Shown here: positions 29,499-40,310 of the stretch, piece by piece | Numbering within the stretch: position 1 is the stretch's first letter | Layout of the letters: every line of letters begins with the position of its first letter | Assembly: GCA_032718475.1 (NCBI GenBank) | Contig: JAUCBJ010001136.1 | Span: forward strand, 1-64,000 | Reading direction: 5' to 3' | DNA: 64,000 bases | Source: Nemertoderma westbladi | Taxonomy: Eukaryota; Xenacoelomorpha; Nemertodermatida; Nemertodermatidae | The notes under the pieces: model-generated | Seen by the model: only the letters and a program-made list of their open reading frames with translations | The model's database searches: none | What the model was told of the DNA's origin: nothing | Program-made: the position numbers and the translations under genes

Positions 29499-32400
29499 AT
29501 GGCAGCTTGTTGTGGCTGCAATGGACGGTCCGGGCGCTGCAAGAAATGTATATGCGTCAGGAATAGCTTGCGGTGCTTATCGTGTGCCCCAGGAAGAAAC
29601 GGTAATTGCGAGAACAGCCAGCACCTTCCTCTCAACCTTTACCGGATCGCCACGAACGACCTTCGTTCTCCCAGATGTCAGTCTCACAGCCGCTTAACTC
29701 TTGCGCTGCTTTGGAAAGTCCAGCGCACGATACATTGATGGATCAGGACGAAACTATACTGGGTGGATCCCCGATTGTCCAGGATACTCCGCTAGCTGCC
29801 AGTGCGTCAGCATCATTAAACTCTCCAGTTTGGTCTCCGGGCGCAGCACGAGCGAGGGCCAGTGCCATCATATCTAGGATTCGGAGCCCCGGTACAGGGT
29901 CTGCTTTGGGGTCAGCAGTTAAAGACGTTATACTTCAGACCCCGAACTTTTCAGATCCCCGAGCAGTCCAGTCCGTTCCCTCAGCAGTCCAGTCTGGTCC
30001 CCCTTCAGTCCAGTCGGGTCCCCCTGCAGTCCAGTCGGTGCGCCCAGCAGTCCAGTCGGGTCCCCCATCAGTCCAGTTGGGTCCCCCATCAGTCCAGTCG
30101 GTGCGCCCAGCATTCCAGTCGGGTCCCCCATCAGTCCAGTCGGGTCCCCCATATGTCCAGTCCAGTCGGGTCGCCCAGCAGTTCAGTTGGGTCCCCCATC
30201 AGATCAGTCGGATCCCTCAGGAGTCCAGTCGGGTCCCCCAGCAGTCCAGTCGGGTCCCCCTTCAGACCAGTCGGGTCCCTCAGGAGTCCAGTCGGGTCCC
30301 CCAGCAGTCCAGTCGGGTCCCCCATCAGACCAGTTGGGTCCCTCAGGAGTCCAGTCGGGTCCCCCAGCAGTCCAGTCGGGTCCCCCTTCAGACCAGTCGG
30401 GTCCCCCATCAGTCCAGTCGGGTCCCCCAGCACTCCAGTTGGGTCCCCCTTCAGACCAGTCGGGTCCCTCAGGAGTCCAGCGGGTCCCCCAGCAGTCCAG
30501 TCAGGTCCCCCATCAGACCAGTCGGGTCCCTCAGGAGTCCAGTCGGGTCCCTCAGGAGTCCAGTCGGGTCCCCCAGCAGTCCAGTCGGGTCCCCCTTCAG
30601 ACAAGTCGGGTCCCCCTTCAGTCCGGTCGGGTCCCCCAGCAATCCAGCCGGGTCCCCCACCAGTCCAGTTGGCACCCTCGGCATCTATCGGTCGACCTCT
30701 GCCATCCTCCCTGTCCAGTGTTGGACTCACTTCAACAATGTGTCAGCCCCCTACAGTCGCGGGTCAGTCGTCCATCCCAACTCACACTGTATCTTGGTGT
30801 AATACAACTCTACCAGTCCAGGAGATCTCTAGTTCTGTAGAGAAGGTGTACAACACCATCGTACACTGGAGACCCAACCTATTTTTAGTTCCTATGGGCT
30901 CTGGAGGTAGAGAGTTGGTCTCCGAGTATACACGGCTGGTTAAACTGTTTACATCAGGATCAGAGTTACAGGAGATCGCCCTTTATGCACTGATGTGCAT
31001 ACCAGCGCTCCTGTTACAGAAACCCAATAGGTCATCCAACGCAGCGACCCAAAGAAGATTCTGGAATGTCGTCTGTGTGATTGGCGGGCTGGTCGATTCC
31101 TACAGCTGTTGGCAGAAGCGAGAGCCATCAAAAAACACCTTCCAACGTCCCAGGTAAAGAAATCAGATACCGAGGCGCTCCGGAAGGCGTTTGTACGCCA
31201 CATGCTGACTGGGAATGTGTCAGCGGCCACCCGTTGTCTCTCAGATATCAACAAAGGTAGTCCCATGAAACTGTCAGACACCTTTGTTGATAAGGATGGG
31301 GCTACCCGATGGGTGAGGGACGTTCTGCTGGAGAACACCCGCCAGCCGTCCCAGCTGACAGTTCAGTGCTCCTGATGGAGTGGGATGGAGCGCCAGAACA
31401 ACATAACATCGTGTTCGTGCGGCTAGATGGCTCCCTCATCCTATCGAGTCTTCTCCGGATGAGAGGTAACGGTGCTGGTCCTTCTGGGTTGGATGTCCAG
31501 GGGTGGAAGCACATCCTGACCAAGTTCCGCCAACAATCCATTGACCTGTGTGGTGCCATAGCCAACATGGCGAAACGGATTAGTCAGGATGTGCTGCCCT
31601 CTGGACTGATGTCGGCGCTCCTCTCCTGTCGGCTGTTGGCGCTTGATAAGTGCCCCGGAGTTCGTCCGATCGGCATCGGCGAGGTTCTACGGAGGGTTAT
31701 CGGGAAGGCGGCGATGCGGTGCATCACAGAGGATCTTCAGAGCGTTGGTGGGTCGACTCAGCTGTGTATGGGCCAGAAAGCTGGCATAGAATATGCCATA
31801 CACAGTCTGAATGAGACATTCTCCGAGGACGACTGCGAGGCTGTCCTCCAGATCGACGCCACCAACGCATTCAACTCGCTGAACCGCGACGCCGCCATCC
31901 ATAACATCCACCATGTCTGTCCCTCCCTTCACACCATCGTAACGAACTGTTACAGCGAACCAACGCGACTGTTTGTAGGGGGGGAGACTATCTACTCCAG
32001 GGAGGGGTCGACCCAGGGGGACCCGGCTGCGATGCCAATGTTCTCCACTGGGACGCGGCCATTGCTATCGGAGATCGCTGCCGCCTGCGTGTTGAACCAG
32101 AGATGGTTCGCCAATGACGGCAACGCGGCGGGTGCCCTCCGGGAACTAAGGAAGATGTGGGATGTGGTGGTAACGCGTGGTCCGCTGTACGGGTACTACC
32201 CGTCCAAGTGCCACCTGACGGTGAAGTCGGAGAAACTGGTGGAAGCAGAGGAGATTCGCGGGAACTGGGATTGTCATCTCCGCGGGGGGGAACAAACTCC
32301 TAGGTGGTGTGGTGGGGTCTGCAGAGTACCGCCAGGCCTACATCACCTCCAAGGTCGAGGAGTTCGTCACAGAGGTCGACCGACTCGGCGACATCGCCAG

Positions 32401-33611
32401 CATCGACCCCCATTGCGCCTACTCTAACCTGGCGCTGGGGTTGTCCTGTCGCTGGCGGTTCCTCGCGAGGGTGGTCCCGAACGCCACCCTCCATTTCGAT
32501 GACCTTGAGGGCGCAGTTCTGTGATGTCTGTGCAAGATCGCCGACCACCCCTCGATCCCAGACAACGAACGCCAGCTCCTCTCTCTACCCATAAGGAACG
32601 GCGGTTTGGGTATCCCTCTCCCCTCAGACCTCACCAACCAGTTTGCGAACTCCTGCCGGGTCTGCGAACCGCTAGAGGGGGCGACAGCCGAGACCATGTC
32701 AGACGTCAGGGAGGATCAGAACCATATCACTAATCTGATAAAGGCTGAATCCTTCGTGGCGTCTAAGACCAAAACAACAGAATGTCATGGTCGGCTGTCG
32801 GAGTCCCAACAGAATCTGAGGGAGCTGGTTTCGGAGAAGGGGGCTTCAGCTTGGTTGAACTCAAAACCGGTCACCCTTCACAAAACTCACCTGTCTAAGG
32901 AAGAGTTCCATGATGCTCTGTGTCTGCGCTACGGCTGGCAACCGAAGTCGCTCCCTTCTCGTTGTATCTGTGGGGAACGATTTTCCCCTTCACACGTCCT
33001 GTCGTGCCCCACCGGGGGTTATCCCTCGATAAGGCACAACGAGATACGCGATTTTGTTGCCGATGCTCTAACCGAAGTAGCCCACAACGTCGCAGTAGAG
33101 TCAACACTCCAGCCTCTAACAGGTGAGGAGTTCACCCACAGTTCCACCTCCACAGAAGATCAGGCGAGGTTGGACGTCTCTGTCAGCGGGTTCTGGGGTA
33201 GCCGGTTCGAGAAGACTTACTTCGACGTCTCGGTCTACAACCCTCTAGCGGCCACCAACGCAGCCATGACCACCGAGGGCGCTTATTCCCACCACGAGGC
33301 GCGGAAACGCCTGAAGTACGAGGAGTGCATCCAAGAAGTCGAACTGTTGTCGTTTGTGCCTCTGATACTTTCAGCCTTTGGCGGTACCGCGCCAGCGATG
33401 CAATAGTTCGTTAAGCGTTTATCGCTTAAACTCTCGGATCGTCGCGACCTCAGCTACTCTGAGTGTATCTGCTGGACGCGGAGGGGTCGCGCTTCTCCGC
33501 TCCAGTTTGATGTCTCTCCGTGGAGCGAGATCCGCCACCAAACGCCCCGTTTATCATCAGGTGTCCGCAGACTCGATTCGCCTGACTAACGCTGATACCA
33601 ACACAGGCTAG
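29499..33611 (+). pseudogene. REL-LINE protein, frameshifted
   Basis: The start is ATG at 29499 (MAACCGCNGRSGRCKKCICV), matching the neighbour's head. Blocks in successive frames are: head 29499-29600; linker 29606-30802/29862-31157; pre-RT domain ending RRFWNVV near 31070; 31109-31375; RT 31309-32427; 32309-32524; C-terminal domain 32606-33406; tail 33378-33611. The RT retains EGSTQGDPAAMPMF and motif A (QIDATNAFNSLNR). However, the catalytic FADD is WFANDGN, a D-to-N change that should abolish polymerisation. The Cys-His motif (CICGERFSPSHVLSC) and nuclease core (RLDVSVSGFWG, YFDVSVYNPLA) are recognisable. At least five frame changes separate the blocks. Confidence 0.82.
29955..30672 (+). 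repeat. 21-bp coding minisatellite (about 34 units) in REL-LINE
   Basis: The unit agtccagtcgggtcccccagc encodes VQSGPPA in one frame, with other stop-free readings SRVPQQS and SPVGSPS in the other two. It occupies the same position, between Cys-rich head and RT, as the unrelated 30-bp array of the neighbouring element. All three plus frames stay open through it. Minus-strand frames here are shadows. Confidence 0.9.
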
Positions 33612-33889
33612 ACTGACTGTCAGTGGTAGTCATAGGCCTCTAAACAGGCCCTTCTTTCTTTATTTATTATTTTTTTTATTATCGGTATCGATGTAGGAAT
33701 TATTTATTTTGTTCTATTAATAAAGTGCCTGTAAAAGAGTTATGCTGATATTGTGCAAATTATATAATATAACACAGGTAAATAAAAAACTGCACAATAA
33801 AAAAAATTGCACAATAGAATACACCAATCGATTACACAATAGAGTTCACTAATCAATTACACAATAGAGAATAAATATATTGATTTGTA

Positions 33890-33891
<2 letters not shown>

Positions 33892-33972
<81 letters not shown>
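33892..33972. repeat. (TAC)27 microsatellite at 3' end of plus-strand REL-LINE
   Basis: This is a pure TAC tract directly after the LINE 3' UTR. About 30 bp later the 3'-truncated LINE A copy starts. Confidence 0.95.
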
Positions 33973-33974
<2 letters not shown>

Positions 33975-34082
33975 AAAATTTGCACTTAATTTACACTTTA
34001 AAATTTGCTAGATCATCCGCATCTTCAAAGGCCAGTGTCCTTTAAGATGCGTCTCAAGAAAGTCATGGGCTGTCCACAATGC

Positions 34083-34604
34083 TTATTCACTCCATGAGCC
34101 TGCTAAATTATGCACAAGATTATGCACTGACTGTTCCTCGCGGCGAAAGCAATGTCCTGCAAAGCGGAGGCGATTTTGTTCTAATGCCAAGCTTGGGGGA
34201 ACCAATGAGATACCTCCAATGTTATATATTGTCTGGTTGGAGATGTGTGCATTGTACTTGACACAATGAACCCAGCGTAGCATTCTTGTGAATGTGCCAA
34301 CCAGAGATTAGGTGTCCTCAGCAGTTAGAGCCCAGCATGGACTCCCATAGAGGAGTACTGGAACTACTGCTGCTCTAAATAATCGGACCTTAAGTTTCCG
34401 ATTAATTCTTGGTGATTTCCAAATCCTGGAAAGCCTATTCAAGGCTGTCCATTCCTTTCCCTTACGTATTCGTAGGTCCTCACCTGACTTCCGGATCCAT
34501 GATCCCAGGTAACAGAAGTCGTCCACATGCTCAAGCATACCATCCTTTGAGTTTATGCTCATCCTATCAGAGACTTGCTGAGGACTTTCAAAGTTAACTG
34601 TCAA
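34083..34604 (-). pseudogene. LINE A RT distal and C-terminal domain
   Basis: Two adjacent frames together cover the RT distal part. The block 34604-34308 runs TVNFESPQQVSDRM to LLYGSPCWALTAEDT; 34283-34083 runs MLRWVHCVKYNAHISNQTIY to LRFAGHCFRREEQSVHN. They match 8051-8700 of the longer copy and are separated by a stop near 34306. Confidence 0.78.
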
Positions 34605-34730
34605 AATTTGGTCTTTCTGGAGTTAATAAAAAGACCAACACTAGAAGCAGCATGTTCTAATGAGCTGAGGAGCCGTTAGGCTCCCTCTAGTAACTCTGCG
34701 AGTACTCCCAAGTCCTCAGCAAAGTCTAGA

Positions 34731-35213
34731 TCAGTTAGGTACTTGGCAGGATTTCCTCGACTTCTGGTGCCAGTAGGTGGAGTTATTATCACCATCATCA
34801 TTATGATGATCTAAGGACATGCGTAGAACATAGTCAACCACAATTATGAACCAGAATGGTGCAAGTGTGTCTCCCTGGAGGACGCCCCATAACACTTCAA
34901 ATGGTTCTGTGTCACCGTCAACAGTAGACACAAATGTTGTTGAACCATCATATACTGATCTGATTGCTGCAATAATTTCATCAGGAATCCCATATAATGA
35001 AATTATACTGATCATACGTGAACGAGAGACTGAATCAAAGGCCTTGAAGAAGTCAACAAAGATAACATCCAGATGCCTTTCTTTCTTTTTTGATAACTCT
35101 TCAATTATCCTTCTAAGTGCCAAAATGTGCTCCATGGTCCCATGACCTTTACGGAACCCATTCTGATTTCCACGGAGCAGTCTCTTAATGGGATCCCTGA
35201 TGCGATTTAACAT
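34731..35213 (-). pseudogene. LINE A RT palm
   Basis: This is a 160-codon frame with NQNGFRKGHGTMEHIL, VDFFKAFDSVSRSRM and VLWGVLQGDTLAPFWF. It runs up to the end of the region just before FADD, where small indels (ggtgttat/gtgataac near 34790) push the frame into YWHQKSRKSCQVPN. The FADD codons lie in another frame at 34715-34735. Confidence 0.78.
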
Positions 35214-35338
35214 AATTATATTTTATAGCTTTGCAGCAATCGAGATCAATGAGATTCCCTGAAAAGAACAATGGAGTGTTAGGTTGCCCTTCTTGGGAAC
35301 TGGCACCAACTTATTTGTTTTCATTTCTTGTGGGACTC

Positions 35339-35620
35339 AAAAAAGTAAAGTAAAAGTTAATTTTCTTCGGCCGCTAGGCCAGGGATTACGCACAAAGTCT
35401 GATGACTTATTTCCAGTGCGGTCCCCCCAGAACTTTACTCCCCAGAGGAAACTCCAGTACTCATTAAGCTACCACTTAAGGATGCAAGGCAGAGATGCGC
35501 CCTGGCTGGTCCCTTTAAAGCATTCGTGCCGAAACGAAAACTGCCCTGGCCCATGTGAGGATCGAACCCACGACCTACAGGAGATGTGAATCCAATGCAA
35601 CCACTACACCAAGGTGGAAC
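35339..35620 (-). mobile_element. tRNA-derived SINE inserted in LINE A
   Basis: On the minus strand it starts near 35620 with a tRNA-like head: A-box-like tggtgtagtggttgc (35599-35613) and B-box gggttcgatcc (35559-35569). A body of about 190 bp and a short A-rich tail (35339-35345) follow. It interrupts LINE A at gggactc|ttgttgttcgg, a site intact at 9441-9465. Any target duplication is short or degraded. A second fragment of the family is at 23489-23648. Confidence 0.85.
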
Positions 35621-36123
35621 CTTGTTGTTCGGTACATGTCTACTATGATTGGATAGATGAGCTTTAAACACTCAGGTATTTTAAAGACCTCAGGGGGAAC
35701 ACCATCTACTCCACTGGCATGATTGGTCTTAATGCTCTTTGCAGCAGCCTTCACTTCTGCAAAGGAGATATCGCCAATGGGAATATCTGGGTGTACAGAC
35801 TCAGACACTTTTACTTCTATAAAGTTATCAGGCAATACCCTGTCAATATTGAGGAGCTTTTCAAAGTGGGCCTTCCAACCATTGAGGCGATCGCCTGGTG
35901 ATTCAGCCTTAACCTTGGTGGTTGGTTGGCTTTTCTGCCCAGTAAGCAAGTTGATCGATTTCCATTGATCACTGGAGAAGGGTCTAAGTGTAAATGCACT
36001 ACAGTCTTGTATAGAGCTCCTGTATTTCCTACGAAACAGAATATGGTCTATCTGGGACTCATGACCACTATGAGTCCATAGCTTTCCAGTTCGCCTCTTG
36101 AACTGGGTTCCATCCGAAAACAA
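35575..36123 (-). pseudogene. LINE A endonuclease end fused to RT N-terminus by deletion
   Basis: The frame starts in the endonuclease (MFSDGTQFKRRTGKLWTHSG, SQIDHILFRRKY, TLRPFSSD) and jumps at the deletion junction (QWKSINLLTGQKSQ) to the pre-RT segment (RLNGWKAHFEKLLNID, TNHASGVDGVPPEVFK). The junction is in frame, giving a 182-codon open reading frame that runs into the SINE. It is a degenerate LINE fragment, not a new gene. Confidence 0.75.
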
Positions 36124-36238
36124 TCCATTTCCAGAGATAAAAAACTGAAGATGGACGGAATTTCGGTTAACACTATTGCTATAGACCCAGGGCGATGTAG
36201 GTGATTGATGCAGACTTGCATTAAAGTCTCCCAGGAAT

Positions 36239-36389
36239 TATTATAGGATTTATATTTATAGTATATATATTTGTAGTATATATTTATATTATAGAATTAT
36301 AAGATTTTTTCGTTATTAAACTGTTGTTTTCTGCTCAGCAGTATTGTTACATTAGGCACGACCCCTTTTCGACTGATTTAGGACTGAAT
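36239..36389. other. AT-rich stretch, no gene seen
   Basis: Short TATA-rich repeats (tatatttatagtatatat) are present, with nothing else recognisable. Confidence 0.4.
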
Positions 36390-36800
36390 CAGTGTTGTTA
36401 CGCTAGGTCTGGTAACCCACTAGCTCGTATATAAACCATATAAATCACACCGCGGCAAGTTACGGTATTTAGGACTGTCAGCGATAGTTAGGATTCGCTG
36501 CGCGGGATTGTTTTCCCGTGAGTTTGGTCTGTTACTGTAACTGTACATCTGCCTCACCGGTTAGAGGACAGGTATCCTTTTGTCTAGTTTCGTAGGCATT
36601 AGACCCGCTCACGTACATAGAATAGACACTAGGCTCTGTTCCTCGCCAGTAGTAGTTTGTGTATTGTATCTGTTTGTTTAGATATCCTGGACTGGGATTT
36701 GTTGTCAGATACTGTACGAGCCCGTATACATTACTAGATCTTACGGTAAGATACATCGTTACTAGGATCCGGTAAGCGGTATACTACTGGACCTTACAAC
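36390..36800 (-). repeat. Dispersed repeat R, inverted copy
   Basis: On the minus strand it matches 21975-22330 (36560-36800 part). Its distal portion (36390-36600, with ctctaaccggtgaggcag, cgcagcgaatcctaact and ttgccgcggtgtgattta) matches about 7735-7885. Three copies of one repeat family are therefore in the window, each retaining a different part. Confidence 0.7.
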
Positions 36801-36847
36801 TACTGTACTATATAATGGTGAATATTCTAGAAACTTAAAATATATTA

Positions 36848-37372
36848 TTATATGGTAGCTAGTGTTTTTTTTACTAGCTAGCATTTTTTTTAAATAAAAA
36901 AAACTTACTTTTTTTTGTTAACATTAAAAGTTATGGTAGCTATTATGGTGTTTTTATGGAGCTTGTGAATTATTTACTAGCTAGTAATAGTATGTATTTA
37001 AAATGTGTAAAACTTATGTTTTTTATATATTGCGTACGTATACTGTATGTTTTGTTGGTTGGTTAACAAGCCTAAATTATTATCCTAGCTGTATCTCATT
37101 CAGGGACTTTTATAATATCATCACTATTTTTGGTAATTAATATAATCAGCAACAGTTTATGCCTAATTCTGAATTATAAATGTTTTCACAAGTGTTTTTA
37201 TAATTTCAAGGAAATGCTAGCTAGTAAAAAAAAACACTAGCTACACCTTAATAAATAATATTATAATAATGTTCTCGAACACTTAACTATAACAAAAATA
37301 AAAAAAGTATAGTATTTTTAAAATTTCAAAAAATTCTAGCTAGTAAATAACACTAGCTACCATAAAAAAAAT
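36848..37372. repeat. MITE-like nested inverted repeats built on GCTAGT/ACTAGC
   Basis: The outer pair is ggtagctagtgttttttttac at 36852 and its complement at 37205-37237. A second pair (36930-36990 and 37335-37372) is offset and contains ttatttactagctag. Each end is itself a small hairpin. The interior is AT-rich and non-coding. This resembles one or two overlapping non-autonomous DNA transposons. No target duplication was confirmed. Confidence 0.5.
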
Positions 37373-37404
37373 ATCTCTACTAATCTACTAGAACATTGTC
37401 ATGA

Positions 37405-37632
37405 CAATTCGGTCCCGGACAATTCGGTCCCGGACAATTCGGTCCCGGACAATTCGGTCCTAGGACAATTCGGTCCTAGGACAATTATTCGGTCCCGGAC
37501 AATTCGGTCCCTCACAAGTCGGTCCCATTTATTTAGTGTTTGGGACCGAATTGTCCGGGACCGAATTATCCGGGACCGAATTGTCCGGACCGAATTGTCC
37601 GGGACCGAATTGTCCGGGACCAAATTGTCCTA
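37405..37632. repeat. Foldback-like array of GGTCCCGGACAATTC, locus 1
   Basis: About seven units of the 15-bp sequence GGTCCCGGACAATTC (with ggtcctagg variants) run in one direction. A short linker catttatttagtgtt follows, then about five units in the opposite direction (gggaccgaattgtcc). The whole forms a long hairpin. Inverted terminal repeats made of short direct subrepeats are the defining architecture of foldback elements. No ORF. Confidence 0.82.
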
Positions 37633-38084
37633 CATCCACTTAACTTAGATAGTAGAGTTAAGCAGCATTAGTTTATTTTATTAGTTTATTTATATATATT
37701 ATTAGTTTATTAATTATTTACTATTTATACTGTAATTACGTTTTATAATAAATTGTTCTGTACATTATATCTTTATCGTTGAGTCGGACATTGTCACGCT
37801 CTCGGTAAAGTTGTACATGTACATAGTGTAATTACGTTTTATATTGGTTTTAGGGTAGCGTAGTGTAATATTGTATTTGTAACCAAGTAACATAAAGGAC
37901 CCCCTTGTTCAGGTCAGGTATTCTAGGTCATTGATCAAGAAAACTTGCCACCTCCATGCAGCATAAAGGAGGTGCCACCTGTAGCTGCATAGACCCTCTT
38001 ACTAGGGCAAATCTGGTCCTGTAACTAGGACCCCCTTCGTTCTGGGATAAGGACGCCCTTGGTCCTGGATTAAGGACCCATATA
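37633..38084. other. AT-rich then GC-richer intergenic stretch
   Basis: No gene is seen. From about 37890 the composition rises and probably marks the 5' part of a LINE A copy continuing into 38085-38587. Confidence 0.4.
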
Positions 38085-38588
38085 CTTGGCTGCAGGGGTA
38101 TATGGCCTGACCAGGCAGATGGTGATCTACCAATGGCTGGTAAGGAGTAGAGTGTTCTCATGTCCACTCTGAGAGCACTTCACTGCGACCTGCACCTGGC
38201 AGCAAGGGTATAGGGCATGACCCAGCAGATGAGCTGCAACAGCCAATGGTGGGTCATGTGCGCCATAGTAGATATGGGTGATGGGCCTCATATCTGACTC
38301 CATTGCGACACCCACCCTGTGGAATGGCAAACCAGAAGTTTCCTAATGTGGTTCTGATTGTGTGCTACTCTCCAACTAGTGTTGCCCCTGTAGAGGAGGT
38401 GGCAAAATTCTACCACAATCTACAACCAGCTACTGGTGGAGTGGATCAGCATGCATTCTTAACATTCCTGGGAGACTTTAATGCAAGTCTGCATCAATCA
38501 CCTACATCGCCCTGGGTCTATAGCAATAGTGTTAACCGAAATTCCGTCCATCTTCAGTTTTTTATCTCTGGAAATGGATTGTTTTAAA
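38085..38588 (+). mobile_element. LINE A 5' fragment with endonuclease N-terminal part
   Basis: Two diverged copies of a roughly 115-bp unit (ggcagcaagggtatagggc / ggctgcaggggtatatggc) precede an endonuclease frame at 38303-38587: NVVLIVCYSPTSVAPVEEV, FLTFLGDFNASLHQS, SGNGLF. The endonuclease breaks at 38588, where CR1-like sequence begins (ggattgttt|taaacaacg). This is the only part of LINE A in the window that extends upstream of the GDFN motif. Confidence 0.75.
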
Positions 38589-40310
38589 CAACGCACTGAG
38601 CCCTGGATGACCTCGGGTATTCTTAGTAATATCAGAGAAAGAGATAACTATTTGTATAAATTTAGGAAATACCGTGTTTTAGCTGATTATAATAATTACT
38701 GCAAATATAGAAACCTTGTCCAACGGGAAATAAAAAAAGCTAAATCTGAATATTTGTACAACAAAATAAGTGAGAATAAAGATAATCCTAAAAGTCTATG
38801 GTCTACCCTAAAATCTTTAGGTTATAAAAACCTTAAATCTAAATCGAATATTGTTCTGCAAGATAACGGTGAGCTGATTCATGATCATACTCTAGTTAGT
38901 AATTTATTTAATAATTATTTTACTAATGTTGCCTCTAATTTAGTTAAGAAATTACCGTTATCAAGTAATAAATATAGTATAGGGTCCGAAACTCTAAATA
39001 ATTTTTATTTAGAAAAGTTACAAAATTCAGAAAAGTTATTTTTAAAACCCGTTTCTGAGGATTTCGTTTTTAAAAATCTACTTAGCCTATCAGCCTCAAA
39101 AAGTACCGGTCTAGATCTAATACCTGCCCGTTTTCTTAAGGATGGTGCTGAAGTACTTAAAGTGCCTATTACTTTTATTGTAAATTACTCTATCGTAGAT
39201 AATGTAGTACCAGACGAACTGAAATTAGCTAAGGTTGTTCCTCTGTATAAAAAGAATAGTAAAGTAGAACCCTGTAATTACAGACCTGTTAGTATCTTAA
39301 GTATTGTATCTAAAATTCTAGAACGTTCTGTTTTTCTACAGCTGGAGGCACATCTTAGTAGGCTAAATCTGATCTATGAACTTCAGTCCGGTTTTCGTAA
39401 ATCATATTCTACAGACACCTGCCTTATTAACTTAACTGATACAATTAGATGTAATAACGCAAAGGGTTTATATACTGGTATGGTAATGTTGGACCTACAA
39501 AAGGCTTTCGATACTGTAGATCACGAAATTCTGCTTGGTAAGTTAGGCCTGATGGATGTAGGTTCTATAGAGTGGTTCAAGTCCTACCTGTCAGACAGAG
39601 GTCAAACTGTAGTCATTAGCAAATCGCTGTCTACTGTACAAGAGATTACCTGTGGTGTACCGCAAGGTAGTATATTAGGTCCTCTGCTTTTTGTATGCTA
39701 TGTAAATGATATGATAAGTAGTATAGATCCCGATTTTAAACTCATTTTATATGCCGACGACAGTGCTCTTATTTTCTCTCATAAAGATCCTATCCATATT
39801 TCCCAAAAGTTAAGTGCAGTTCTAGAATCCTGTAATGAGGGGTTGGTTGATAATAAGCTATCCATTCACTACGGTAAAACTGAAAGTATTTTGTTTGGTT
39901 CCAAAAGAAAGTTAAAGAAGGTAACTAAGTTTGAAGTCACTAGTAATGGACATAAGATTGAAAATAAAAAGGAAGTTAAATATTTAGGCGCCACATTGGA
40001 TAACTGCTTATCAGGAGAAAGTACAGTGAAAAATATTTTCTCGAAAGTTAACAGTAGGCTTAGGTTTCTATACAGAAATAAAAATAGTTTGAACACCGAC
40101 TCCCGCAAGTTACTTTGCTCTTCTTTAATACAGTGTCACATGGACTATGCGTGCTCTTCTTGGTATGAAGGCTTAACCAAACAGCTTAAATGTAAATTAC
40201 AAGTAGCTCAGAATAAAGTAGTACGATTTATTAAAGACTACAAACCTAGGCACCACCTAACTCCAGATGACTTTTCTGAATCTGGAGTTTGTTCCCCCCC
40301 GCGGAGATGA
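38481..40310 (+). pseudogene. CR1-like reverse transcriptase (open frame with chimeric ends)
   Basis: This is a 609-codon open frame. The first 36 or so codons are an out-of-frame reading of the LINE A endonuclease region and the last seven come from antisense REL-LINE, so both ends are accidental. The middle is CR1-like: EPWMTSGILSNIRERDNYLY, SASKSTGLDLIPARFL, CNYRPVSILSIVSKILER, LDLQKAFDTVDHEILLGKLG (motif A), TCGVPQGSILGPLLFVCYVN (motif B), ILYADDSALIF (catalytic YADD) and KEVKYLGATLDNCLSG, ending in the thumb at KDYKPRHHLTPDDFSESG. There are no internal stops. The C-terminal domain and 3' UTR are missing, so it cannot be autonomous. Confidence 0.82.
38588..40289 (+). mobile_element. CR1-like LINE fragment
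   Basis: This segment carries CR1-type pre-RT and RT sequence bounded by LINE A sequence on the left (38588) and an inverted REL-LINE fragment on the right (40290). Both borders are abrupt and mid-domain. The segment from about 39885 to 40289 is nearly identical to the CR1-like pieces inside both arms of the giant inverted repeat. Confidence 0.85.

Larger units (their letters stand above)
34003..36238 (-). mobile_element. LINE A copy with internal deletion and nested SINE
   Basis: The minus-strand order is: endonuclease end (36238-35985), a deletion junction near 35967 that skips about 470 bp present in the 8018-10569 copy, RT N-terminal part, SINE insertion 35339-35620, RT palm (35213-34731) and the distal domain to 34003. 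The last 120 bp or so of the family 3' end are absent. The frame is broken repeatedly. Confidence 0.85.

Noticed and set aside
29928-30730. Minus-strand frames with TGLMGDP-type repeats
   Set aside because: They are antisense readings of the 21-bp minisatellite of the plus-strand REL-LINE.
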